A stretch of 64,000 nucleotides of DNA. It comes from Anaeramoeba flamelloides. Its lineage: Eukaryota > Metamonada > Anaeramoebidae. Numbering within the stretch: position 1 is the first letter of the stretch; each line of letters opens with the position of its first letter. Of this stretch, positions 1-9,416 are shown one piece after another. The notes beneath the pieces are model-generated. The model saw only the letters and a program-made list of their open reading frames with translations, searched no databases and was not told where the DNA came from. Made by a program: the position numbers and the translations under genes. Location: positions 5,795,001 through 5,859,000 of the forward strand of contig JANTQA010000015.1 of the NCBI GenBank assembly GCA_027625915.1, read 5' to 3'.

Positions 1-1099
1 TTTTAAATTTATTTACAATTGGATTATTTTCGAATCGTTCAGTGTACTTATTTCTAATTCAAAATTTATCTAATACTTTTTTTTTTGAATTTCAAATTGG
101 GATAAAATTTTTACAACATCTTTTTTTGACTTAAAACACTTGTTTTTCTTCTGTAGAAAAGACCGTTGATGCTTTCCTTCCTCTAACTAATTCCTGGGAA
201 TTTTTTAAAAGAATTTTATTTTGGGAATTTTTTTTTTGTATGTCTTGGAGTTATCTTTTGGGTTTCATGGTACTACAATTTGCCAATAACAATTTATTTG
301 TATTTTTCTTTTTTTGTCTTGAGATATACCTTTTTTTTTTTTTCTTTCTTTTATTTTTTTTTTTTTTGAATGTAAATTGATTTTGTTTTATGGCTTAGTT
401 TGGTTTGATTTCAAAAGTTGTTATTTTATTTATGATCTAATCATTGCATGTGAGCTAAATTTTCTTTTTTTTAGATCTTTCACAACAAGTCATTTATCTG
501 AGATACAGAAAATTAAAAATTAAGTCAAATTTTCATGTATCAATTAAAAAAAAATAAAATAAACACAAAATTAATTATAAACTTTAACATTCAACTATTA
601 AATATTCGTGTATTGATATTTTATTGTAATTGATGTGAATAAATTTTATAAAAAGATTTTTTTAATAATTTTTTATAGCAAAACAACTTTTAAATTATTT
701 TGCAGAAACTATCAAAATTTACAATTTTTGAATAATAAAAAAATGTGTTGTTAGACTAAGTCTCGCAATATCCTAAGCATAAAGCAAAATGGTTTTTTTA
801 ATCATTAATTTATTAGAAAAGAAAAATACATTACTAAAGTTGCTTGCTTTACACAATTTTTGAATAAATATTTTCTTAGACTATCACATTTTTCAACTTG
901 ATACATATTAAAAAAAAAATAATTTCTGATCAAAGTAATAAAAATTAGTTGCAAAAAGGAAATAGTTTTTATTAAGTTTTTGTTTTGATCAGAGACAATT
1001 AAAAAAGGGGGTATTTAATTCGTTGTTGGAAGATTTTTTTTTGGTTTAAGGATAGAGTGTTACAGTGAAAAAAAATTGTTTGAAATTGAAAAAACTTTT
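1..1099. other. AT-rich intergenic DNA, no gene seen
   Basis: Long T and A runs with stops in every frame. I see no splice-bounded coding patch, RNA gene or inverted-end element here. Confidence 0.5.
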
Positions 1100-1695
1100 T
1101 TTTAGTAATTTTTATGAGTGCCTAATACCAATTAAAACCAAATCAACAGTGATTTTTGAGCAATTTCTAAAAATCAACAAGGAAAAACTATAACATTTTT
1201 TATGAGAAAAACTCCAAAGAGTAACAATCAATTTCCAATTTAAATCGATGTGAATTATAATTTTGAATACAACTGTGTTAGTTTCGAAGTGTCAATCTTT
1301 GGCTATTTTGGAAATCCAGAAGATTTTTTTATTTTCCAAATGAGTTATTTTTTTCATAAAGAATAGTAAAAAATCCTTTCTTTGTTAATATATAGAGAGT
1401 TTTCGAAACTAGCCATAAATTGGATTAAATTGGTTTGTTTTGATTTTGTACTGAAAGAAAGCAATTTGTTTTGAATTGAAGAAACTTATGCTTTCGAAAT
1501 TGAGAAATCTCTTTTTTTTTTTTTAATTGAATTTTTTTTTTATAGAGATCCACTCACAAAATTTAATTTTTTGTTATTTGGATTTTTTCAACTTCAATAG
1601 AAGTACAGTTTCATAATATCCTTTTTTAGTATTGAGCCACCCCTTGAGTATGGAGCAAATTCACAGAAAGTGAATAGACCCTTAAAGTTGTCAAA
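1100..1695 (+). repeat. Dispersed repeat family R1, copy 1
   Basis: This stretch matches 37770-38510 block by block in the same orientation. Shared blocks include gagt-cctaataccaat, caatttccaattt, caactgtgttagtttc, ccaatgagttattttt-like runs, and a 3' block around ccttgagtatggagcaaat at 1643-1665. A third partial copy of the 3' block lies at 34787-34840. It contains no open frame of note. The family is not recognised. Confidence 0.75.
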
Positions 1696-1830
1696 AGAGA
1701 AAATGAAAAAATTGAATTTTTATGAATTTTTAATAAAGGTGTTTTTTGAATAGCACCAAAAGCAATAAAAAAAAAAAATAGAAAAGAAGAAAAATTTTTC
1801 TAAAATTAGAATTAAAATAAATTGAACAGA

Positions 1831-2398
1831 CTTAAGGTTTACAATCCCTGAAATTTGAATAAAGATTATCTTATGTAGGGTGTAGTGGCTTGTTAATTTG
1901 GTTCTTCTCTGATCGATCTTGTACTTGGTATGGATTATAAGAGTTGTTCAAAATGGCAATTTTGGACAATTTATTTTTAATTTTTCCGAAATCCGAATTG
2001 AAGAATGTAAGATTAATAGATTGGGTGGTGTTTAAGAATAAATTTTGATTTTTGAGGTTGTAGAAGAAAATTTTGATTTACATTTTTGTCAATTAACTAA
2101 ATGAAAAAACTTTTTATTTTTTTAAAAGCTCCAGATAAAACCAAACCTAATTAAAAATTTCAATCAACAAGCCACAAATCACATTTTTTTATAACATACT
2201 TACCGATATATTAGTCTTACACTCTTCGATTCAGATTTCGGAAAAATTAAAAATAAATTAAAAAAAATATACCCATTTGAACCACTATTAAAACCCATAC
2301 CAAGTACAATATCGATCAGATAAGAACCAAATTAACAATTCACTACACCCTACATAAGATAATCTTTTCTCAAATTTTAGGGATTGTAAACCTTAACA
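1831..2398. mobile_element. Fold-back element R2 with ~200-bp inverted arms
   Basis: The left arm (about 1831-2030) and right arm (about 2195-2398) are inverted copies. The left end reads cttaaggtttacaatccc and the right end gggattgtaaaccttaa. Inner blocks such as cataagataatctt, gaaccaaattaaca and catacca-gtacaa also pair. A lone right-arm-like copy lies at about 34875-35088, again just downstream of R1 3' sequence. No coding capacity. It is a non-autonomous DNA element or a composite with R1. Confidence 0.75.
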
Positions 2399-2873
2399 TA
2401 AACAAAAAAAAAAGCAAAAGTACCTGAAAATCAAGAAAATTTTATTTTAAAAAATATGTCAGATCAAAAAAACTTTTAAACTCAATGCCTCTCTTAAGAA
2501 TCAATTAAGACACTTTTTAATTAGGTTACAAGAGTTAGGTGATATACCATGTCGTTGCCTCAAGATCTAAATTTTTAGACCCTAACAAGATATTCATTCC
2601 AAAAACACGTTAATGTTGTCATTTTTTAATCAGGCTTTAGAAGATTGAAAAAAAATTCAAATTCCAATAACTGGATATTCAAATATTTGAAAAAAATGTA
2701 AATTTTTCATCATTCAAAATCAATTCAAATAATTGAATAAAAAAGAAATTTAGGACTATCTGAATTTGAGGTTCAGAGAATATTGAAATTCAACATATTA
2801 TTCAATACGGTTCATTTAATAGGTTGTTTGTGGGGAGGGTTCAAAATATTATTAATTTTAAAGTTTTCATATA
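2399..2873. other. AT-rich intergenic DNA
   Basis: No coding patch, RNA gene or repeat family was recognised between the fold-back element and the next short inverted-repeat element. Confidence 0.45.
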
Positions 2874-3043
2874 GGGACTAATCTCTATTAAATTTTTTTA
2901 CCTAAATTTAATAGAGATTGAGAAATTTTTTTACAATTACTAAGATTTGAAAACCTCTGTTTATTTTCAATATTAAACATATTTTTAGATCAGGAATCCT
3001 AATTTAGAAATTGGTCAAAAAAAAAATAATAGAGATTAGTCCC
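2874..3043. mobile_element. Short inverted-repeat element (MITE-like)
   Basis: The ends are inverted copies: gggactaatctctatta on the left and taatagagattagtccc on the right, giving a 170-bp non-coding element. An internal second copy of taatagagatt follows the left end. The flanks give no clear target duplication, so the superfamily is not assigned. Confidence 0.65.
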
Positions 3044-4238
3044 TTAAATCACTTTTTTTGTTTCAAAATTTTCAGGAAATATTTAAAAGAAATTTTTTTT
3101 ATCATTAATGAAAAGGTTACTCCTCAACATTTTCAAGTTTATCCTATCATTGACTTTACGGTGTGGTGGTCGAAAGTGGACTGGGTTGTTATTAGAATTC
3201 ATTTATTTTGTTTTTTGGATATTTAAAGTGAAATTTTAGACTTGAATAAATAAAAAATGCCTTTCACACACTCGAAACAGTGAGAAAAAAAAGTGCTAAA
3301 TATTACATTTTTTACGATTTCTTTCTTTTTTTTTTTATTTAAATTTGAACAATTGCTATTGACTTTACATTCTTTGTGGTCAATAAATATGAGTTAACAT
3401 ACAAGTAATACTGTTGTTCGACAAATCCAGAGAGTACTTTATTATTTGATACAAATTTTGTTGGTAATTGAAATATCAATTTTTTCTTATTTCCAAAAAG
3501 CCTAAAAGAGAACAAAAAGATTTATCATAACCTACAGATTTTAACCTTTAATAAATTCTCCTTAAATAGAGTATTTAAGTGTCGAAATTTCTGAAGAAAC
3601 TGTATTCAAGTAAAAAAAGATTTCCTTAGAATTTGTTCTGATTTTAATCACTTGACGGTTCCTCTTTAAATCTAACTTTGCTGGAATTTACAACAAAAAG
3701 GAAAGAAAGAAAACAAGATACGTAACAAAAGCATTTGAAACAACAAAAAAAATTCCTTTTAAATTTGTGATCTGTTTATTGGTCGAGCTCTCTTAAAAAA
3801 AACACAAAGAGACCCGAATTCAAAATAACAATTTACTGTTATTGAGATATAAGTGGGAAAAAAATTTTCTCTTTTATTTTCCTTTTTATTTTCCGTTTTT
3901 TCAATGCAAATAGAAATTTCAGTTATAGAATGAAATTTGTGTATATTTATTTGAATGGTACTTTTTTTATTCTGTTATTTGATATGTCTGTCTATCTGTG
4001 TGTCTATTGGAAGAACAAAGAACCCTAAAAGAAAGACGCAGATTTCATAATTTAAAATAAATTTAATCAATTGAAATTTCTAAAACCCTTCTTCTCGAAG
4101 TGGATTGTTTTTCGAAGAAACTAAGTGGGGTTTGAAAATTGAGATCTTAATAACCGAAGAAAATAAGTGTGTGGTATTTTTTTTAAAAAAACTTTTTCTT
4201 CAAATACAAAAAAGAAAAGAAAACTTTGATAAAAAGAG
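3044..4238. other. Intergenic DNA, possible downstream exon region of the minus-strand secreted-protein gene
   Basis: AT-rich. If the gene starting at 4376 is spliced, its remaining exon(s) should lie here on the minus strand. One option is a short exon after the acceptor-like attccag near 3683 (minus), which would end in a TAA after about 12 codons. I cannot choose between that and other acceptors. No other gene is seen. Confidence 0.35.
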
Positions 4239-4376
4239 TTACTTTTGATGGTCAATATTTTTTGTTTTTTGATCGAGTTGATCGATTAAAATCTCGTTAT
4301 AGTAATGAACATTGGCTGATGTAGAAATTCTAAATTCAACCAAAACAAGAATAAAAAGCAGTAGAAGCAATTTCAT
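4239..4376 (-). CDS. Small secreted-protein reading frame, or signal-peptide first exon
   Basis: The minus strand from 4376 encodes 45 codons beginning MKLLLLLFILVLVEF, a textbook signal peptide with a Leu-rich core. A likely cleavage site follows ISTSA. The mature part starts NVHYYNEILIDQLDQ and is hydrophilic. The frame stops at TAA (4239-4241), but that stop overlaps a possible splice donor, gtaact at 4242. The segment is therefore either a complete 45-residue secreted peptide or the first exon (4243-4376, phase 2) of a longer secreted or lysosomal protein. The leader upstream of the ATG is A/T-rich, as at other gene starts here. The family is not recognised. The signal peptide is clear; the extent of the gene is not. 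Confidence 0.5.
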   Translation of the reverse strand: MKLLLLLFILVLVEFRISTSANVHYYNEILIDQLDQKTKNIDHQK

Positions 4377-5569
4377 TTGAGAAAAAATAAAAAAATAAGT
4401 GTTTAATTATTTTTTATTCATAGAAGAGTTTTTGCCTTATTTTGAAAAGAACCTCAAAAAGTTTACTCAGGAGAATTAGCTTCTTTTTTTTTTGAATCAA
4501 AAGTTCGTCAAATCTTATTTCTTACTTTCAAATTGGAATTTTTAAACAAATAGAAAAATTGATTCAATACTCGAAAATGTTAAGTGGGTAAATAAGAAAT
4601 TCTGAGAACACACTCTTTTGTGTGAGGTAAAATCCACTTTATTTACAAGTTATTTGAGTTTGATACGTTTTTAATAAAAAAAAATAACTTGGGTCTAAAT
4701 CCGATTTGAGAAAGCAAAAAGGTTAAAACTGGTTTGTTTTTTGCTTTGATAAATACCCAGTTTTTTCCAAATAATTATTCAATATTCTTTTTCTTGGATT
4801 TTACCTTTTATTTGAGAAAATTTACATATTAAACAAGAGAAGTCTAAACACTTGGTTTATAACAAGTCTGTGTTGACACAATTAGATTGTCGAGATTTGA
4901 GATTAGTGTTTGAAAAACAATTTAAATAAAGTATTTTCACAAAAAAAAGTATAAAAGTTAGGTGTGAGCTAGGAACTTTCTGTGTTTTCTAAAAGTCATT
5001 CCCTTTTATTCTAATATTTTCGATTAAATATGTTTTTATTTTTTGACCCAAATTTTTGGGATTTTTACCAAATGATTAAATACACCCAAAGAAACCTTGC
5101 GTTTTTACCAAAATAATACAAGTTATTAAAAAACTTAGTATAAAATAACTTTGTTTTCTTTTTTTTACTTTACATTTATTGTCATAAGAAAACGAAAATT
5201 GTTACTTTTTCATAAAAGTCTTGTTTATTAATTCACATAAATTCAACAATTGTACTGTATCCAAAATACCATTGTGTTTGTTTAACAATTGTCGATAGAA
5301 GTTTCCAAGTGTTGATTATTTTCTACATTCCAAAGAGTCTTGCTGCTGATTGCTAAATCCTTTGAAATAACTTTAAAAGTTTGGTAAAAAAAATCAGATT
5401 AATCGAGTTCAACATTCTTTTTAATTAGCAAACCTAAATAGAACCTGAAAATGGAAAGTAAAATCAATTAATAATCTGAAAAATTCTTAAATTAAAGACA
5501 AAAAGGAGGACTCAATAATAAAAAAGTTTTTTTAGATTATCTTTTGGTCTGTAGTATTTCTTTGAATGA
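4377..5569. other. AT-rich intergenic DNA, no gene seen
   Basis: It holds the presumed promoter of the minus-strand gene at its left edge. No coding patch or recognised repeat was found. Confidence 0.45.
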
Positions 5570-5745
5570 TACTGGTATTTGAATTTTAACTGGGAAAAAA
5601 TTTTCACCACATTTTTCAAATTTCCTTTTAAAAATCGAGATGAAAACCACAAATTGCAACCTCCTACTTTGACAACTGTATTTATAAAACAAAAAATATG
5701 GAAATGAAGAGAAAACTTTTTCACATTAGAATTCAAAGTCCAGTA
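5570..5745. mobile_element. TA-flanked MITE family M2, copy A
   Basis: The ends are TACTGGTATTTGAATTTT and its near-inverse ending ccagta. The interior shares aaccacaaattgcaacc with the copies at 5937, 6514 and 6995. The ~175-bp size, TA at both ends and lack of coding sequence fit a TA-targeting MITE. Confidence 0.75.
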
Positions 5746-5936
5746 AACCAATTATAAAAAATTGAATTGAAAAAATTGACTATTTTTGAAGATCGACAAA
5801 AAACTATATAGGGTTTACAGAAGAAAGAAGACAAGAATTGTTTTAGGTTTGATTGAAAATAATATAAATGATAATTCTTTGAGGTTAATTGATTTGTTCT
5901 ATTAATTGATTTAACTGTACTTTTTTCAGGTTTGAT

Positions 5937-6050
5937 TACTGGTATTTGAATTTTAAGGGAAAAATGGTTACTTCATTTTTAATTTCGATTTTCATGTAGA
6001 AAACCACAAATTGCAACCCCCTTCTTTTGGAACTCTGTTTAAAAAAGAAA
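5937..6050. mobile_element. MITE family M2, copy B, right end diverged
   Basis: It begins TACTGGTATTTGAATTTT and shares the interior aaccacaaattgcaacc. The matching right terminus is not found. The sequence instead runs into tttaagggattag, a block also seen beside copy D, so B and D may share an altered end. Confidence 0.6.
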
Positions 6051-6513
6051 AAATATCTAAACTATCTTGTAAATATTTATTTTAAGGGATTAGCGTCACC
6101 ATAGATTTCTCTGATAATCAAAGTATCTTGTAATTGGGTGTAAATGATATTAGTGCACCATGTCTCAAATAGCTCTAAAAAATCTATAATCAATCTTATT
6201 GCTCAAGAAATTATTACATTTTTTACTAAGGCTCACAATTAAAAAAGTTTCTTTTTTTTAAATTCCTTTTCCAAATCTAAAACTAGAAACCCAAAATAAA
6301 GTATTCTGGTCTTTAATAATCCATATTTAGAACCTCCAAAAGTAACTATTTCTAGAATTTTTTAATTTCAAAGATTAAAACAATAATCATCAACTTAAAA
6401 GCATAAAGACTGATTAGTTTTGTTCGTTTTTGATAAATCTACTGGTAGCATCAATTTATTTGCATGATTTGAGAAAATATTTGTCAAAAAAATATATTCG
6501 TTAATTATTTTAT

Positions 6514-6678
6514 TACTGGTATTTGAATTACCAATGGGAAATTTTTTCACTTGGTTTACAATTTCCTTTTTGTTACAAAATTCCAATTTACAACCTGCTC
6601 CTGTAGGGAAACTCTGTTTGTCATAAATAAGGGTAATGAATTGAAAATATTTTCCCATTAAGACTTCAAATACCAGTA
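6514..6678. mobile_element. MITE family M2, copy C
   Basis: Complete copy from TACTGGTATTTGAATTAC to cttcaaataccagta, about 165 bp, with TA at both ends. The interior is related to copies A and D. Non-coding. Confidence 0.8.
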
Positions 6679-6689
6679 GTAAAAAAAAA

Positions 6690-6915
6690 CGAATTTTTTA
6701 GTAACTAATCTAAATTTCGCCACAAATTTAAGAAAGATATTTTGTGACTTTGTAGTCTGAATATTGATAATTCAACCTTTAAATTTGTGGCGAAATGCAG
6801 ATTTTATTCTGAAATTGTTGAGTTTTTTACTAATACATAGATCATTTTTAATTGATCAGATCAACAAATAGACTAATTGACTAATCGATTTTTTTAGAGA
6901 CATTTAAATCATGTA
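6690..6915 (+). repeat. Dispersed repeat R11, copy 1
   Basis: It shares ordered blocks with 24840-25070: aagatattttgtgact / aagatattttccactt, gtctgaatatt, aattgttgagtttt, cattttta-attga and ttttagagacatt. It also has its own short inverted pair, tttcgccacaaattta and taaatttgtggcgaaa. No coding potential. Confidence 0.6.
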
Positions 6916-6994
6916 TCACAAATGCAGTTACGTTCCAATAACAACATACTTTGATCCTAGGCTTCTCCTTGGTAAACATCTAATCCCTTAAACA

Positions 6995-7151
6995 GGAAAA
7001 AATTTTTACTTCTTTTTATATATTTTTTCTTTTCTAAATAGAGTTCCAAAAGAATTAGGTTGGTAATTTGTGGTTTCGATCTCTATTTTTAAATGAAAAA
7101 GGAAACCAAAAATGAAGTGAAAATTTTTTTCCATTTAAAATTCAAATACCA
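6995..7151 (-). mobile_element. MITE family M2, copy D (reverse orientation), interrupted by the CACTA-like array
   Basis: Read on the minus strand this matches copy A: tggtatttgaatttt, ttttcacttc, aaccacaaatta and tttggaactct. On the plus strand it stops at attcaaatacca (7151), exactly where the CACTACAAGG array begins. The missing last bases, cagtaag, reappear at 9262, after the array. The array therefore inserted into the terminus of this MITE. Confidence 0.75.
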
Positions 7152-7849
7152 CACTACAAGGACAATTTAAATACCTAAAATTAAAGTTAGCCAAAACTAT
7201 ACATTGGATTTAAGTTATACTTCTTTTATAAATTATTTTTTCAAAGTTATCATAATTTTATGTAATAAAAAAAGGATAGCTATTAAACTCTTGAAAATCT
7301 GAATACCCCCCTTTTCAAAAATACCGACTTTTGAAAAAAACACCTATTTTCAGGGTATTTTTATATTGGAAAAAGTTGAAATGAATTAATTTTTGATTGA
7401 ACATTAAGATTGAAAAAAGAATATATGTTAAAGCAATTTGCAGAAAACAACCGGGAACGTATATAAAAACTCAAACATGGAAAAAAATAAAATGATAAAA
7501 AATATTTCAAAAACAGATAAAAAATCAGATTTTCAATTTAATTGAGCAATATCTTTTGATTGAAATATTTTGTACTATTTTCAAATTGAAAAATATGTTT
7601 TCTTTTAGACTAGTAAAAAAATACTTGAAAATTATCTCTCTACTAAGTCAATTAAAAAAATTCAAAAATTTTACAATTAAAAATGAAAAAAATATTACTG
7701 AAAAATTTCATTTTTTTTTCAATTGCTATTAATATCTATTAAAGTTGTAAACTTCATTGAAAATTGTTATGTATAATAATGTTTATTATATGAGTGTATT
7801 TCAAAAATACAAAATTTAGAGATTTTTTTTTGAAAAAATTTTTCTTGTA
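7152..7849. mobile_element. CACTA-like non-autonomous unit 1 of 3
   Basis: About 698 bp, beginning CACTACAAGGACAATTT and ending in aatttttcttgta, the partial inverse of the start. The interior holds a ccccccttttc...cagggtattttt pairing. The CACTACAAG start is the same word that opens plant En/Spm (CACTA) elements, which is known biology; homology to that superfamily is only an inference. No transposase is present. Confidence 0.7.
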
Positions 7850-8545
7850 CACTACAAGGAAAATTTAAATACCTAAAATTAAAGTTAGCCAAAACTATAC
7901 ATTGGATTTCAGTTATACTTCTTTTATAAATTATTTTTTCAAAGTTATCATAATTTTATGTAATAAAAAAAGGATAGCTATTAAACTCTTGAAAATCTAA
8001 ATACCCCCCTTTTCAAAAATACCGACTTTTGAAAAAAACACCTATTTTCAGGGTATTTTTTATTGGAAAAAGTTGAAATGAATTAATTTTTGATTGAACA
8101 TTAAGATTGAAAAAAGAATATATGTTAAAGCAATTTGCAGAAAAAAACCGGGAACGTATATAAAAACTCAAACATGGAAAAAAATAAAATGATAAAAAAT
8201 ATTCCAAAAACAGATAAAAAATCAGATTTTCAATTTAATTGAGCAATATCTTTTGATTAAAATATTTTGTACTAGTTTCAAATTGAAAAATATGTTTTCT
8301 TTTATACTATTAAAAAAATACTTGAAAATTATCTCTCTACTAAGTCAATTAAAAAATTCAAAAATTTTACAATTAAAAATGAAAAAAATATTACTGAAAA
8401 ATTTCATTTTTTTTTCAATTCCTATTAATATCTATTAAAGTTGTAAACCTCATTGAAAATTGTTATGTATAATAATGTCCATTATATGAGTATATTTTAA
8501 AAATACAAAATTTAGAGATTTTTTTTTTGAAAAATTTTCCTTGTA
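7850..8545. mobile_element. CACTA-like non-autonomous unit 2 of 3
   Basis: About 696 bp, nearly identical to unit 1. The join ...cttgta/CACTACAAGG shows the right end of one unit fused head-to-tail to the start of the next, with the terminal gtg of the right end lost. Open frames in it are not shared by the three copies. Confidence 0.7.
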
Positions 8546-9246
8546 CACTACAAGGAAAATTTAAATACCGAAAATTAAAGTTAGCCTAAACAATATATTG
8601 GATTTAAGTTATACTTCTTTTATAAATTATTTTTTCAAAGTTATCATAATTTTATGTAATAAAAAAAGGATAGCTTTTAAACTCTTGAAAATCTAAATAC
8701 CCCCCTTTTCAAAAATACCGACTTTTGAAAAAAACACCTATTTTCAGGGTATTTTTTTATTGGAAAAAGTTGAAATGAATTAATTTTTGATTGAACATTA
8801 AGATTTAAAAACGAATAAATGTTAAATTAATTTGCTGAAAGTAAACCGGGAACGTATATAAAAACTCAAACATGGAAAAAAATAAAATGATAAAAAATAT
8901 TCCAAAAACAGATAAAAAATCATATTTTCAATTTAATTTAGCGATATCTTTTGATTGGAATATTTTAAGCTATTTTCAAATTGAAAAATATGTTTTCTTT
9001 TATACTATTAAAAAAATACTTGAAAATTATCTCTCTGCTAAGTCAATTAAAAAATTCAAAAATTTTACAATTAAAAATGAAAAAAATATTACTGAAAAAT
9101 TTCATTTTTTTTTCAATTCATATTAATATCTATTAAAGTTGTAAACCTCATTGAAAATTGTTATGTATAATAATGTTTATTATATGAGTGTATTTCAAAA
9201 ATACAAAATTTAGAGATTTTTTTTTGAAAAAATTTTCCTTGTAGTG
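8546..9246. mobile_element. CACTA-like non-autonomous unit 3 of 3
   Basis: About 701 bp. Unlike units 1 and 2 its right end is whole, aaaattttccttgtagtg, the inverse of the CACTACAAGG start. It is slightly more diverged from units 1 and 2 in its middle. It ends about 170 bp upstream of the next gene's ATG and may contribute to that promoter. Confidence 0.7.
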
Positions 9247-9261
9247 TAGTGTAGTGTAGTG
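9247..9261. repeat. Three extra TAGTG pentamers at the array's right end
   Basis: After the right terminus ccttgtagtg the pentamer tagtg (inverse CACTA) is repeated three more times. Then comes cagtaag, the resumed MITE copy D end. It looks like slippage or repeated end-joining at the element terminus. Confidence 0.8.
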
Positions 9262-9416
9262 CAGTAAGATAACCGATTAGAAGTTTTTTGATCTTTTCTT
9301 CTCGTCTGTTCATAAGGGATCTTAATTTTGAAAAAACTCATCAAAAGAAAGGAAATTTTGTTTGAACTGATTTCTAAAGTACCTTTTCATGGACCATTTT
9401 GTTTTAAATTCAAAAA

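Noticed and set aside
8872-9126. 84-codon frame in CACTA-like unit 3
   Set aside because: The frame is interrupted in units 1 and 2, which are nearly identical DNA. No transposase motif.
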